A stretch of 64,000 nucleotides of DNA from Shewanella cutis (GCF_022410515.1 NZ_JACSDI010000010.1:1-64000); one strand, 5' to 3'; positions 49,745 through 59,316 are shown, counted from the stretch's first letter. Notes: generated by a model from the sequence alone, not told the origin. Numbers and translations are program-made.

Positions 49745-50224
49745 ATGGCGTTAGCAACTTTCGGTGCCGGCTGTTTTTGGGGCGTGGAGTATTTCTTTAG
49801 ACAAGTCAACGGTGTGACCAACGCAACCTGCGGCTATATGGGTGGCAATAATTCAGCAACCACCTATGAGGAAGTCAAAAAAGGCAAGACGGGTCATGCC
49901 GAAGTCGTGCAAGTGGAATTTGACCCTGCGATTGTCAGCTACGACGAGTTGCTGGATGTGTTTTGGAAGAACCACAACCCGACCACGCTCAATATGCAGG
50001 GCGGCGATATCGGCACTCAGTACCGCAGTACGATTTTCTTCCACGACCGTGAGCAAAAAGCCACGGCAGAAGCCTCAAAACTGGCTTTTGCCCGCTCGGG
50101 ACGTTGGGGCTTGCGTCATATCGTCACTGAGATTGTGCCGTTACAGCAATTCCATGTGGCTGAGGAATATCATCAAAACTATATTGATAAGAACAACTTA
50201 CCAAGTTGCCATATCGAATACTAA
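49745..50224 (+). CDS. msrA: Peptide-methionine (S)-S-oxide reductase
   Basis: Repairs oxidised methionine. 159 aa, short form. The catalytic GCFWG motif has Cys10; the downstream GHAEVVQVEFDP and WKNHNPTT segments are family signatures. The usual extra resolving cysteines near the C-terminus reduce to a single one (LPSCHIEY), suggesting a two-cysteine mechanism. Ribosome-binding site TAGGA is 6 bp before the start. Monocistronic, convergent with pgm. Confidence 0.96.
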   Translation: MALATFGAGCFWGVEYFFRQVNGVTNATCGYMGGNNSATTYEEVKKGKTGHAEVVQVEFDPAIVSYDELLDVFWKNHNPTTLNMQGGDIGTQYRSTIFFHDREQKATAEASKLAFARSGRWGLRHIVTEIVPLQQFHVAEEYHQNYIDKNNLPSCHIEY

Positions 50225-50277
50225 GCTTAACGCTTCGGTTTAAGTTACATCGACGTCCACTTAAAACAGCATCAAAT

Positions 50278-50313
50278 AAAAACGCACTCACGATATAAAA
50301 TGAGTGCGTTTTT
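50278..50313. terminator. Bidirectional terminator msrA / pgm
   Basis: A perfect 13-bp stem, AAAAACGCACTCA / TGAGTGCGTTTTT, with a 10-nt loop between convergent genes. Confidence 0.85.
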
Positions 50314-50332
50314 TTATCGTTCAAACGCTAAA

Positions 50333-51985
50333 TTAAGCGCTAAGTGCTTTATCGATCAACGCTTGTGCGTCTTTAATGATCTCAGCTAAATGCTGCTCGC
50401 TGATAAAGCTCTCACCGTAAATCTTAAATAACGCCTCAGTGCCCGATGGTCGCGCGGCAAACCAACCGTTGGCCGTAGTGACTTTAATGCCACCAATCGA
50501 TGCATTGTTGCCCGGTGCATGGGTCAACACCGCTTCAATCTTCTCACCCGCGAGTTCAGTAGCGTTTAAGGTATCCGCATTGAGTTTGGCAAACTTAGCT
50601 TTGTTTTCAAGGCTAATTGGGCTGTCGATTCGCTTATAAAAGCTTTGACCGAACTGCGCTACCAACTCTTGATGACGTTGTCCTGGTGTTTTACCTGTGA
50701 CCGCAAGCATTTCAGCGGCGAGCAGTACTAAAATAAAACCATCTTTGTCGGTACACCACGTCGTGCCGTCGCGGCGTAGGAAGGCAGCGCCCGCACTCTC
50801 CTCTCCGCCAAAGGCAATGGTTGCTTCGGCTAAGCCATCAACAAACCACTTAAAGCCAACCGGCACCTCGAGCAATTTTTTACCGTGAAAGGCACAAATT
50901 TTGTCGATAAGTGCGCTTGATACCAATGTCTTTCCAATGGCTAAACTATCGCTCCATTCTGGTCTATGGGTTAACAGATAATCAATCGCTACCGCTAAAT
51001 AGTGGTTGGGGTCCATAAGCCCTGTGCCCGGACACACAATACCATGTCTGTCGTAGTCAGGGTCATTACCCACGCATAAATCGAAGGACTCTTTATGGGC
51101 CAGTAACCCCGCCATTGCATAGGGCGATGAGCAATCCATGCGGATCTTGCCGTCCTTATCCAGTGACATAAAGCTAAAACTTGGGTCGACTTTATCATTT
51201 ACTAAGGTGATATCGATGCCATAGTGCTTGGCAATCGGTGACCAATAATGGATACCCGAACCACCTAATGGATCGACACCCAACTTAAGTTTGGCTTTAG
51301 CAATGGCATGCATATCAACAACATTTTCTAAATCAGTCACATAGGGCGTGATTAAATCGATGGCATGCACATAACCAGAGGCTAACGCATCGGCATAAGC
51401 GAGCTTATTCACATCCTTGAGCGCAGCGCGCAGGTAATCATTGGCACGGGATTCAATCCATGCGGTGATATTACCTTCAGCAGGACCACCGTGGGGCGGA
51501 TTGTATTTAATCCCACCATCCTGCGGCGGATTATGGGACGGCGTAATAATGAGGCCATCGCTTAACGCGGCACCACTCAGCGCCGCTTCACGATTGGCGC
51601 AAATAATCGCATGCGACACCACTGGTGTTGGCGTAAAACCATCATGTTGCTGGATATGCACAGTCACCTTATTGGCCGCTAACACTTCTATCGCCGACAC
51701 GTAAGCCGCATAAGATAAAGCGTGGGTATCAATACCTAAAAAGAGTGGCCCTTCGATATTCACCGATTGGCGATAATCGACAACGGCTTGGGTAATCGCC
51801 CAAATATGGTCTTGGTTAAAGCTCCCTTGAAACGCCGTTCCTCGGTGTCCTGAAGTCCCAAACGTCACACGTTGCTCAGCAGCATCCACATTGGGTTTAA
51901 TGCTGTAATAATGGCTCATCAGCTTTGGAATATTCACCAGATCCGTCTGACTCGCGGTTTGTCCTGCCCGTTGATGTATTGCCAC
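50333..51985 (-). CDS. pgm: Phosphoglucomutase (alpha-D-glucose phosphate-specific)
   Basis: Interconverts glucose-1- and glucose-6-phosphate. 550 aa (E. coli 546). The phosphoserine loop is TPSHNPPQDGG, the Mg site DPDYDRHG, the sugar-binding loop GEESAGA, and the phosphate-binding RPSGTEALFKIYGES. Start MAIHQRAGQT. It lies downstream of seqA in the same direction, as in E. coli, with a GC-rich hairpin in the 70-bp gap. Confidence 0.97.
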   Translation of the reverse strand: MAIHQRAGQTASQTDLVNIPKLMSHYYSIKPNVDAAEQRVTFGTSGHRGTAFQGSFNQDHIWAITQAVVDYRQSVNIEGPLFLGIDTHALSYAAYVSAIEVLAANKVTVHIQQHDGFTPTPVVSHAIICANREAALSGAALSDGLIITPSHNPPQDGGIKYNPPHGGPAEGNITAWIESRANDYLRAALKDVNKLAYADALASGYVHAIDLITPYVTDLENVVDMHAIAKAKLKLGVDPLGGSGIHYWSPIAKHYGIDITLVNDKVDPSFSFMSLDKDGKIRMDCSSPYAMAGLLAHKESFDLCVGNDPDYDRHGIVCPGTGLMDPNHYLAVAIDYLLTHRPEWSDSLAIGKTLVSSALIDKICAFHGKKLLEVPVGFKWFVDGLAEATIAFGGEESAGAAFLRRDGTTWCTDKDGFILVLLAAEMLAVTGKTPGQRHQELVAQFGQSFYKRIDSPISLENKAKFAKLNADTLNATELAGEKIEAVLTHAPGNNASIGGIKVTTANGWFAARPSGTEALFKIYGESFISEQHLAEIIKDAQALIDKALSA

Positions 51986-52025
51986 CTGATCCTCTCCTAC
52001 CGGAAAATCGGTTAATTATATGGAA

Positions 52026-52045
52026 ACGCCGCATCATTGCGGCGT
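52026..52045 (-). terminator. Hairpin between seqA and pgm
   Basis: ACGCCGCA / TGCGGCGT with a TCAT loop. The minus-strand tail is AT-rich but not a clean T-run, so it may be an attenuator rather than a full stop. Confidence 0.5.
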
Positions 52046-52055
52046 CAATAAGTCG

Positions 52056-52607
52056 TTATACGCGCTCGGCAATGCCGTTGGCAATTTCAGTATCACAGCC
52101 AAATTGCACCAAGGCCTCGGCTAAAATTGCCCGTTTTTTTGCAGTATTGTTGTTGGTCGTTACCCAAAAACCCGTCTGGCCAATTTCCTTCGGATTTGCA
52201 GTGGCGCTGGCCTTAAGTAACTCCTCACGGGAACGCGCAAAGTAGAGACGATCGCGCCCTTGGATCTGTAAGATTTGTGCAAACTGCGGTTTATTCAGTT
52301 GATACAGGCTCTCGAGCAAAAATAAGAATCGCCCCACCGCACCTTTTTGCTGCTCTAACCTATGTTCATCCACCAATTGATTAAAATCAGCTACAGATAC
52401 TGAGGGTTCGGCTTGTGGCGTGAATGATTGTTCAGGCGTTGCAGTCTCCAAACTCGGTTGGCTGATAGCCTGTGGCTGTGCTGGTTCAATCGCATTAACG
52501 GACAGGCCGAGTAATCGACGGAGAATGTCAGAGGCGCTCTCACCAATACGTTCCGTTTTGCTGGCAATATGACGATAGAGCTCTTCATCCACTTCGATGT
52601 ATTTCAT
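52056..52607 (-). CDS. seqA: Negative modulator of initiation of replication
   Basis: Binds hemimethylated GATC DNA and delays re-initiation at oriC. The start at 52607 (MKYIEVDEELYRHIASKT) gives 183 aa, near E. coli SeqA (181), after an AAGG ribosome-binding site; an earlier in-frame start would add 22 unrelated residues. The N-terminal oligomerisation helix-turn-helix (1-35) with SASDILRRLLGL and the C-terminal DNA-binding domain with FVWVTTNNNTAKKR-like (GFWVTTNNNTAKKRAIL) are clear. Three GATC sites lie just upstream. Confidence 0.96.
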   Translation of the reverse strand: MKYIEVDEELYRHIASKTERIGESASDILRRLLGLSVNAIEPAQPQAISQPSLETATPEQSFTPQAEPSVSVADFNQLVDEHRLEQQKGAVGRFLFLLESLYQLNKPQFAQILQIQGRDRLYFARSREELLKASATANPKEIGQTGFWVTTNNNTAKKRAILAEALVQFGCDTEIANGIAERV

Positions 52608-52662
52608 AACCTTATTATCCTTTGTTATTCGATAGGCATAACCGAAAAAATGCACCACAAAC

Positions 52663-52688
52663 GATCCTCGCAAAGGATCTGTGCGATC
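52663..52688. promoter_or_regulatory. Three close GATC sites upstream of seqA
   Basis: GATC at 52663, 52676 and 52685, spaced 13 and 9 bp, 56-80 bp before the seqA start. SeqA binds pairs of hemimethylated GATCs one to three helical turns apart, so autoregulation is possible. GATCC and GGATC of the first two also form a small hairpin. Confidence 0.4.
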
Positions 52689-52903
52689 GTTACCCCAGTG
52701 TATCTATCTCTATCAATCTGATAAAGCATCATTAATCTAAAAATGCGTGAAATCGCACATCAAATTAGCACAAGCATGTTAATCGCTGAAAAAGCCAGCA
52801 AGTTCGGCACAAATCTCATCCGAAACCGCCACAAGACTTGTCAAACTTAACGCATTGAAGGCACAATTCTCGCAACACAAGGCACTACAGCACAGGCAAT
52901 TCC

Positions 52904-53680
52904 ATGAATTTTGTATCTTCTGGTCAAGGAGAAGCAGTCCTCCTTATCCATGGACTTTTTGGCAATTTAGATAATCTTAAAGGATTAGGCCAAGCGCTCG
53001 AAGCCCATCATCAAGTCATCCGCGTTGATGTGCCTAATCACGGCTTAAGTGAACATTGGCAACAAATGGATTACCCAAACTTAGCCAAGGCCATGGTGGA
53101 TTTACTCGATGATCTCGAGCTTGAGCGTGTCCATATCGTAGGCCATTCCATGGGCGGAAAAATTGCCATGGCGACCGCACTAGCTTACCCAAATCGTATC
53201 ATCAGCTTAGTGGCTGCTGATATTGCTCCTGTTGCCTATCAACCACGCCATGATGCCGTTTTTGCGGCGCTTGAGAGTTTACCGCTTGTAGGCCATACAG
53301 ACCGCCGCTTCGCCCTTGCTCATTTATTAGCTGCTGGCATTGATGATGCGACAGCACAATTTTTACTCAAAAACCTCCAGCGCTGCGACACTGGCTTTCG
53401 TTGGAAAATGAATCTCACAGGCTTAAAAAGCGGCTATTCCAATATCATCGGTTGGCACAATCTTCCCAATGAATCACAATTAGTGTTTGCTGGTCCGAGC
53501 CTTTTTATCCGTGGCGGCGATTCAAATTATGTCGCAGCGGAGCACCGTGATGGGATTTTGCGGCAATTCCCGCAGGCCCAAGCAAAAACATTAGAAGGGT
53601 GTGGCCATTGGTTACATGCGCAAAAACCTTCCATTTTTAACCGGATTGTGTCTGAATTTATTGACAAACACACGGTGTAA
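52904..53680 (+). CDS. ybfF: Alpha/beta-hydrolase, YbfF-type esterase
   Basis: 258 aa esterase. The oxyanion segment is LLIHGLFGNLDNL (12-24), the nucleophile elbow GHSMGG (Ser about 90), and the catalytic His in GCGHWLHAQKP near the end. It lies divergent from seqA and upstream of ybfE and fldA, the same order as in E. coli, which supports the YbfF assignment. Family members hydrolyse short acyl and acyl-CoA esters; the natural substrate is unknown. Confidence 0.9.
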   Translation: MNFVSSGQGEAVLLIHGLFGNLDNLKGLGQALEAHHQVIRVDVPNHGLSEHWQQMDYPNLAKAMVDLLDDLELERVHIVGHSMGGKIAMATALAYPNRIISLVAADIAPVAYQPRHDAVFAALESLPLVGHTDRRFALAHLLAAGIDDATAQFLLKNLQRCDTGFRWKMNLTGLKSGYSNIIGWHNLPNESQLVFAGPSLFIRGGDSNYVAAEHRDGILRQFPQAQAKTLEGCGHWLHAQKPSIFNRIVSEFIDKHTV

Positions 53681-53681
53681 A

Positions 53682-53696
53682 TGACAATGATTCTCG
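53682..53696. promoter_or_regulatory. Fur-like box
   Basis: TGACAATGATTCTCG matches 12 of 14 defined positions of the 7-1-7 Fur consensus TGATAAT-N-ATTATCA. It lies just after the ybfF stop and 86 bp before the DUF2788 gene, with a TATATT -10 candidate at 53732-53737. Confidence 0.6.
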
Positions 53697-53781
53697 ACCT
53701 AAATCATATAGCCGACACCTTGTTGATGTGATATATTCGCGCCTCTTTTAGCCTTAGAGCACTCTAGAGGACTAAGAAAGT

Positions 53782-54003
53782 ATGTTATCTCAGTATATGG
53801 AACAAATTGAGACCCTCGGCTTGAACCTGTTTTTTGCCGCGATTTTTTTCTTTATCGGCATGGCCATCCACGATGTGCTAAAACAAGGTAATGTACCGAA
53901 ATTTGGTCGATTTATTGTTTGGTTAGTATTATTTCTCGGCTGTGCCGGGTTTATTGCAAAAGGTATTATCCAGATGTCCTGGGAAGGTTCGGGCATCGGT
54001 TAA
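53782..54003 (+). CDS. DUF2788 family small membrane protein
   Basis: 73 aa with two transmembrane helices (about 12-30 and 43-64) and a conserved loop IHDVLKQGNVPKFGRF. This is the DUF2788 family, function unknown. It is the first gene of the DUF2788-ybfE-fldA run behind the Fur-like box. The stop is 11 bp from the ybfE start. Confidence 0.85.
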   Translation: MLSQYMEQIETLGLNLFFAAIFFFIGMAIHDVLKQGNVPKFGRFIVWLVLFLGCAGFIAKGIIQMSWEGSGIG

Positions 54004-54014
54004 ACAATAAGAAC

Positions 54015-54287
54015 ATGGCAAAAGAAGTAACAGATAGAACCACCATTGACCTTTTTGCCAATGAAAAGCGCCGGGGCCGCCCACGTAGCAATCCTTTGTC
54101 CCGTAGCCAGCAACTTAAGGTCAATAAACGCAACCAGATCCAGCGGGATAAAGCCAAAGGATTAAAGCGAATAGAGTTAAAGGTGTCACAAGATTTATAT
54201 GACGCCTTGAATGAGCGGGCGTTGGCCAGTAACATCAGCCGAAGCCAGTTAATCGAATTAATTCTTCAGCAAAAAATAGAATGCTGA
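54015..54287 (+). CDS. ybfE: YbfE-like LexA-regulated/CopG-type small DNA-binding protein
   Basis: 90 aa. The basic N-terminal half has RRGRPRSNPLSRSQQLKVNKRNQ, with an AT-hook-like RGRPR core; the C-terminal part RIELKVSQDLYDALNERALASNISRSQLIELILQQ is a ribbon-helix-helix-like fold. The start is set at 54015. In E. coli ybfE is LexA-regulated and precedes fldA; no LexA box was found here. The molecular role is unknown. Confidence 0.85.
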   Translation: MAKEVTDRTTIDLFANEKRRGRPRSNPLSRSQQLKVNKRNQIQRDKAKGLKRIELKVSQDLYDALNERALASNISRSQLIELILQQKIEC

Positions 54288-54342
54288 GCAATCAATAGCA
54301 GCAAGATTAACGTATAAGTGAACTAGACATAAAGGATAGACA

Positions 54343-54870
54343 ATGGCAACTGTAGGTCTTTTTTTCGGTAGCGACACAGGCAACACCGAAGCTGTCGCCA
54401 AGATGATCCAGAAAAAACTGGGTAAGAAAATGGTTGAGGTGAAAGATATCGCCAAAAGCACCAAAGAACAGATCGCAGAATATGACCTGCTGCTGTTCGG
54501 GATCCCAACCTGGTATTACGGTGAAGCACAGTGCGACTGGGATGACTTTTTCCCTGAGTTAGAACAGATTGATTTTACAGACAAACTGGTTGCTATCTTT
54601 GGTTGTGGAGACCAAGAAGACTACGCTGAATATTTCCTTGATGCCATGGGCATGATTGGCGATATCGTACAAGCTCGTGGTGGTATTATCATTGGCCATT
54701 GGCCAACCGCAGGCTACAACTTCGAAGCGTCTAAAGGTTTAGTGGATGATGACCACTTTATCGGTTTAGGGATTGACGAAGACCGCCAACCTGAATTGAC
54801 CGAAGAACGTGTTGATGCATGGGTTAAGCAAATCTACGAAGAAATGTGTTTAGCAGAACTCGAAGACTAA
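54343..54870 (+). CDS. fldA: Flavodoxin 1
   Basis: FMN electron carrier of 175 aa that replaces ferredoxin under iron shortage. FMN phosphate loop GSDTGNTEA (9-17), the first aromatic loop PTWYYGEAQCDWDDF (about 55-70) and the second GCGDQEDYAEYFLDA (about 85-100). Long-chain type, like E. coli FldA (176). It ends the DUF2788-ybfE-fldA run behind a Fur-like box; fur itself does not follow, unlike in E. coli. Confidence 0.97.
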   Translation: MATVGLFFGSDTGNTEAVAKMIQKKLGKKMVEVKDIAKSTKEQIAEYDLLLFGIPTWYYGEAQCDWDDFFPELEQIDFTDKLVAIFGCGDQEDYAEYFLDAMGMIGDIVQARGGIIIGHWPTAGYNFEASKGLVDDDHFIGLGIDEDRQPELTEERVDAWVKQIYEEMCLAELED

Positions 54871-54884
54871 GCTAGCTCCTGTAG

Positions 54885-54910
54885 AAAAAGCGGCTTAAAC
54901 GCCGCTTTTT
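54885..54910 (+). terminator. fldA terminator
   Basis: A perfect 10-bp stem, AAAAAGCGGC / GCCGCTTTTT, with a 6-nt loop and T-run. Confidence 0.88.
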
Positions 54911-54950
54911 TTATGTTTGCTCTCCTCGTTACCACCAAAGTGATAATCTC

Positions 54951-56138
54951 ATGTCAACATCCTCCAACGCGTCCCACTGGGACATCTTTTGTACAGTGGT
55001 CGACAACTACGGCGACATCGGTGTCACTTGGCGCTTGGCAAAGCAGCTCGTGAATGAATATCACATCCCCATCATCCTTTGGGTCGATGACTTAAACAGT
55101 TTTTCGCATATTCTACCGACGCTAAATCCAAAACTCGTCAGCCAATGTTTTAACGGTGTCATTATCAATCATTGGACAACACCACTGGCCATTCCATATC
55201 TTCCCGGTAAGGTATTGATTGAAGCCTTTGCCTGTGAGTTACCCGACGAGGTGAAGCTGCAACTGGCAACGCTCCATAAAACCACCCCGCAAGCGGTTCC
55301 TTTATGGCTAAATTTGGAATATTTAAGTGCCGAGGATTGGGTTGATGGTTGCCACGGTTTACCGTCGATGCAGGTAAGCGGCATCAAAAAGTATTTCTAC
55401 TTTCCTGGGTTTACCCCAAAAACTGGCGGACTTATCTGTGAGCGTGAGCTATTTGCTGAGCGCGATACATGGCAACAGGACTCAGCTAATAAACTGCAAC
55501 TCTTTGAGAGTCTTGGTTTAAAAGACATTCAAGCACAAGACTGCGTCTTTAGCATATTTAGCTATGAAACAGATTCATTGCCTGCGCTATGTGAACTCTG
55601 GCAAGCAAGTGCAAGGGAAGACGCTAAGATCCATGCGCTGCTCCCCAAAGGTCGTAGCTTAAACAGTTTGCAGCATCTATTGCCCTGCCCTGTAGACGCG
55701 TTAATGCCTGGACAGCAAATTATGCTTGGGTATTTAACTCTACATATTTTGCCGATGACTGACCAACAGGGGTTTGATCGCTTACTGTGGAGTTGTGATG
55801 TTAACATTGTACGCGGTGAAGACAGCTTTCTTCGGGCCCAATGGGCAGCAAAACCGTTTATTTGGCATATTTATCCGCAAGAAGATGATTACCATCTCAT
55901 AAAATTAGAAGCTTTTATCCGACTTTACTGCGATAATCTTGCCCCTGATATTGCCGACACTTGGTCTAAATTGAATTTCGCATTTAACCAAGGCGAGCAA
56001 TCCGCCGTGAAAACTCACTGGCAAAACCTAAATCCTGTCAGTTTGCCACTCTTGCAACATGCTAAAGAATGGCCAATTGACGCAATAAATGCTGCAGATC
56101 TTGCAACTCGGCTAGTCCAATTTGTGAAAAAAAGCTAA
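54951..56138 (+). CDS. earP: EF-P arginine rhamnosyltransferase EarP
   Basis: Inverting glycosyltransferase (former DUF2331, GT104) that moves rhamnose from dTDP-rhamnose to Arg32 of EF-P. 395 aa. The N-terminal [21 protein letters not shown], with the catalytic Asp, and the later [25 protein letters not shown] nucleotide-sugar site are diagnostic. Its target efp begins 44 bp downstream on the same strand, the characteristic pairing. Confidence 0.96.
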   Translation: MSTSSNASHWDIFCTVVDNYGDIGVTWRLAKQLVNEYHIPIILWVDDLNSFSHILPTLNPKLVSQCFNGVIINHWTTPLAIPYLPGKVLIEAFACELPDEVKLQLATLHKTTPQAVPLWLNLEYLSAEDWVDGCHGLPSMQVSGIKKYFYFPGFTPKTGGLICERELFAERDTWQQDSANKLQLFESLGLKDIQAQDCVFSIFSYETDSLPALCELWQASAREDAKIHALLPKGRSLNSLQHLLPCPVDALMPGQQIMLGYLTLHILPMTDQQGFDRLLWSCDVNIVRGEDSFLRAQWAAKPFIWHIYPQEDDYHLIKLEAFIRLYCDNLAPDIADTWSKLNFAFNQGEQSAVKTHWQNLNPVSLPLLQHAKEWPIDAINAADLATRLVQFVKKS

Positions 56139-56182
56139 GATGCTGCGCTGATATAGAAAATCGACATATAGGAAATTGTGTA

Positions 56183-56743
56183 ATGAAAACTGCTCATGAA
56201 ATCCGTCCTGGTAACGTGATCATGTTTGAAGGCAGCCCATGGGTTGTACAGAAAACAGAAACAACTCGTTCTGGCCGTAACGCTGCCATCGTTAAGTTAA
56301 AGTTGAAAAACTTACTACTTAACTCTGGTACTGAAACTACTTTCAAAGGTGAAGATAAGTTAGACGATATCATTTTAGATCGTCTGGATTGTACTTATTC
56401 TTACTTTGCTGATCCTATGTACGTGTTCATGGATGCAGAATACAACCAATACGACGTAGAAGCTGAAAACTTAGGTGACGCAGCGGCTTACATCGTTGAC
56501 GGTATGGAAGAAACTTGCCAAGTGACTTTCTACGAAGGCAAAGCAATTTCTGTTGAAATGCCAACCACGATCGTACGTGAAGTGATCTACACTGAGCCAT
56601 CTGCTCGTGGCGATACTTCAGGTAAAGTGATGAAGCCTGCAACTATCACTGGCGGCGGCACCATCAGCGTGGCTGACTTTGTTAAAGTTGGCGACAAGAT
56701 CGAAATCGATACTCGTACTGGCGAATTCAAAAAGCGCGTTTAA
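56183..56743 (+). CDS. efp: Elongation factor P
   Basis: Relieves ribosome stalling at polyproline. 186 aa, three OB-like domains. The modified tip has Arg32 in [11 protein letters not shown] (Lys in E. coli EF-P), the residue rhamnosylated by EarP, whose gene is just upstream. Codon use is strongly biased. A terminator shared with cheB follows. Confidence 0.98.
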   Translation: MKTAHEIRPGNVIMFEGSPWVVQKTETTRSGRNAAIVKLKLKNLLLNSGTETTFKGEDKLDDIILDRLDCTYSYFADPMYVFMDAEYNQYDVEAENLGDAAAYIVDGMEETCQVTFYEGKAISVEMPTTIVREVIYTEPSARGDTSGKVMKPATITGGGTISVADFVKVGDKIEIDTRTGEFKKRV

Positions 56744-56763
56744 CCGCCCTTTTTACGTCAAAG

Positions 56764-56787
56764 AAAGCCAGTGTCCGCACTGGCTTT
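56764..56787. terminator. Bidirectional terminator efp / cheB
   Basis: A perfect 10-bp stem, AAAGCCAGTG / CACTGGCTTT, with a TCCG loop and T-run on the plus side. It overlaps the region before the cheB stop at 56789. Confidence 0.85.
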
Positions 56788-56788
56788 T

Positions 56789-57859
56789 TTATTGCTTGGT
56801 AAAAGCAATAATTTCCTCAGCAATATTGTCCAAAGCAACCTGCCGACTCACTGCGCCGAGTTTAACCGCTTCTTTGGGCATACCATAAACCACGCAACTG
56901 GCTTCATCCTGCGCCAATGTTATGGCTCCGCACTGATGCATTTCCAGCAATCCCCGAGCGCCATCGTCACCCATGCCAGTCATGATAACCCCTAAGGCAT
57001 TTTTACCTGCAGCATTAGCAACAGAACGAAACAACACATCAACCGAGGGGCGATGCCGACTGACCAGCGGGCCATCCTTCAGTTGAACACGATATTGAGC
57101 CCCGCTACGTTGTAACAGCATATGTTTACCACCATTGGCTATGAGCACGAGTCCCGGCATCACCCTATCGTTATCCTCGGCTTCTTTCACTTCCATTTTA
57201 CATAACCCATTTAATCGGCTGGCGAAGGCGGCCGTAAAATGTTCTGGCATATGTTGGACAACTACAATACCCGCACTTGTGCGGGGCAACGCTGTTAGCA
57301 CACATTCAAGTGCATGGGTTCCGCCCGTAGAGGTTCCGAGGGCAACAACACGATCTGTGGTTTGGTTTAACGCATGGTTTGTTGATGCTAACACTACATT
57401 GGCGTTGTGTTTTGCGATAACAGGCATAGGTTTTGCCGAGGTATTAACACGCAATTTAGCTACCGAGGCTTTTGCGGCGGCACGAATGGCCTGCAGTAAA
57501 CGAGCTTGTGATTCCTCCAAAAATCCCTTCAAACCTAATTTAGGTTTAGTAATGATATCCACCGCCCCAGCGGCAAGTGCCGCAATAGTTACTGAAGCCC
57601 CTTGCTCAGTTAATGTTGAGCAAATCACCACTGGCGTGGGTTTTTCGGCCATGACTTTTTTTAAAAACGTAATGCCGTCCATTCTGGGCATTTCAATATC
57701 GAGAATAATGACATCAGGCCATTGCTGTTCGAATAACTTGAGGGCAAAAAGAGGATCACGAGCGCAGCCTAATAGTGTAATATCCGGTTGATTTTCCAAC
57801 ATGCTGCTAAGCACTTGCCTGACAACCGCCGAATCATCCACTATGGCAACCTTAATCAC
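56789..57859 (-). CDS. cheB: Chemotaxis protein-glutamate methylesterase/deamidase
   Basis: Removes methyl groups from chemoreceptors when phosphorylated. 356 aa: receiver domain 1-120 with Asp54 in [10 protein letters not shown], a linker, and the methylesterase domain with Ser in [10 protein letters not shown], His in [10 protein letters not shown] and Asp in [10 protein letters not shown]. The start is GTG at 57859, 5 bp after AAGGAG; an upstream GTG at 57865 overlaps that ribosome-binding site. It is the last gene of the che operon. Confidence 0.95.
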   Translation of the reverse strand: MIKVAIVDDSAVVRQVLSSMLENQPDITLLGCARDPLFALKLFEQQWPDVIILDIEMPRMDGITFLKKVMAEKPTPVVICSTLTEQGASVTIAALAAGAVDIITKPKLGLKGFLEESQARLLQAIRAAAKASVAKLRVNTSAKPMPVIAKHNANVVLASTNHALNQTTDRVVALGTSTGGTHALECVLTALPRTSAGIVVVQHMPEHFTAAFASRLNGLCKMEVKEAEDNDRVMPGLVLIANGGKHMLLQRSGAQYRVQLKDGPLVSRHRPSVDVLFRSVANAAGKNALGVIMTGMGDDGARGLLEMHQCGAITLAQDEASCVVYGMPKEAVKLGAVSRQVALDNIAEEIIAFTKQ

Positions 57860-57878
57860 ACACACTCCTTAATGATAG

Positions 57879-58487
57879 CTAATCTGACCAAATAACGACT
57901 GGGACCCCAGAAGAATGGATATCCTCACTCGCTTGATTAAAATATCGGTATTCTTCATCCTGAAGCGAAGCAATTTCTTCATATTCGTGCTCGATTAAAC
58001 TGCGATAAACTGAATAATCCGTGGGATCAAAATAAATAACTCGACCACAATGGCCACCTATATCTTCACTGATTATGGGGATGCGTTCGCGCTGCAAAAA
58101 CTGTCTGACAAAATCTATATTCATCCCGCCAATATCATAGTGATTAAGAATATTGTCTGCACACAAGGACAACACATTCGCGCCTCCAAATATTTTACTC
58201 TGCAAATATCGCCGTTGTGCTCCACGCTTCAACATGGCATTGATTAAGATCTCCATAGCGTGTACGCCATAGTAACCTGCGCGTGAATCCAAAAAATGCG
58301 TAAGTTTGCGACGATCGACAGCTAATAAAAAGTGATTCATCCCTATGACTTGAGCCTTAGCATCATATAAACAAACGGCGACACATGAGCCCAATAGCGT
58401 TTTGATGACCTCATTTTTTGCGGTCACATAATGCTCACCAGGGCCAATCATGACAACCGTTCTTTGGTTAAAGGCCATGTTTTCCAC
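57879..58487 (-). CDS. cheD: Chemoreceptor glutamine deamidase CheD
   Basis: Deamidates receptor glutamines. 202 aa. The catalytic Thr-Cys region is KTLLGSCVAVCLYD, with His in GMNHFLLA. The start GTG 58487 fits an AAGGA 6-7 bp upstream; an ATG three codons later is possible. It is longer than minimal CheD (about 160) with an acidic C-terminal tail. It overlaps the end of cheR by nearly nothing (1 bp gap), in the operon cheR-cheD-cheB. Confidence 0.93.
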   Translation of the reverse strand: MENMAFNQRTVVMIGPGEHYVTAKNEVIKTLLGSCVAVCLYDAKAQVIGMNHFLLAVDRRKLTHFLDSRAGYYGVHAMEILINAMLKRGAQRRYLQSKIFGGANVLSLCADNILNHYDIGGMNIDFVRQFLQRERIPIISEDIGGHCGRVIYFDPTDYSVYRSLIEHEYEEIASLQDEEYRYFNQASEDIHSSGVPVVIWSD

Positions 58488-58488
58488 A

Positions 58489-59316
58489 TCAAATCCTTTG
58501 ATAAATTGAAGGTTTAATCTGTTTTAATCCATGTTTTACGTGCATCAAGGATTCGGTATGTGAAATAAACAGATAACCGCCGACTTTCAACTGCTTAAGC
58601 ACATGGTTTATGACTCGTTGTTTTGACGCAGTGTCAAAATAAATCATCACATTACGAATAAAGATTAAGTCACACATACCTACACTTTCACAGGATTGAG
58701 TCAGATTCATCGCAAAAAAGGCCACTTTAGCCTTTAATGTTTCATCAATTAAAAACGTGCCACTTTGTTTGCCAATTCCCTTTAGGCAATATTTTTGTAA
58801 TCTCTCAAAGCCAATGCCGTCATTACGTTCAAGGGGATAATGTGCCATTTCAGCCTTAGCTAGCACCCGCTGACTGATATCTGAACCTTGCACCTGCCAC
58901 TGGCCATCGATACCTAAATGATCCGCCAATAACATGGCCAAACTGTAAGCTTCTTCTCCCGATGAGCAAGCTGCCGACCATGCCTGCCAGCTTTTTTTTT
59001 GCGGATGTGCTTTTATCAGATTTTTTACAAATTCAAAATGCTCTATTTCACGAAAAAAAAAGGTTTCATTAGTCGTCAGGGCATCAATAAAATGATGATA
59101 CTCACTATGCTCTGAGTGATTTTTGACAAACTCAAAATAATCTCCGTAACTTTCATAGCCCGTTTCTTTTAGCCGTCGACATAATCGACTGGCCACTAAT
59201 GACTTTTTTATGTCACTCAAGAATATGCCGGCTTCCTCATATAAAAATTGTCTAATGAGCTCAAAATCTCTTTGCGTTAAAGCGGCATGTTCAAGTGGCA
59301 ACAACGATGACTTCAT
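58489..59316 (-). CDS. cheR: Chemotaxis protein methyltransferase
   Basis: SAM-dependent methylation of receptor glutamates. 275 aa: N-terminal helical domain (1-90), then the methyltransferase domain with WSAACSSGEEAYSLAM as SAM motif I, the DISQRVLAKAE loop and LIFIRNVMIYFD. The start overlaps the cheW stop by 4 bp, so translation is coupled. Confidence 0.96.
   Translation of the reverse strand: MKSSLLPLEHAALTQRDFELIRQFLYEEAGIFLSDIKKSLVASRLCRRLKETGYESYGDYFEFVKNHSEHSEYHHFIDALTTNETFFFREIEHFEFVKNLIKAHPQKKSWQAWSAACSSGEEAYSLAMLLADHLGIDGQWQVQGSDISQRVLAKAEMAHYPLERNDGIGFERLQKYCLKGIGKQSGTFLIDETLKAKVAFFAMNLTQSCESVGMCDLIFIRNVMIYFDTASKQRVINHVLKQLKVGGYLFISHTESLMHVKHGLKQIKPSIYQRI

Noticed and set aside
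52608..52673. Longer seqA start
   Set aside because: The internal ATG at 52607 has a ribosome-binding site and gives the canonical SeqA N-terminus.
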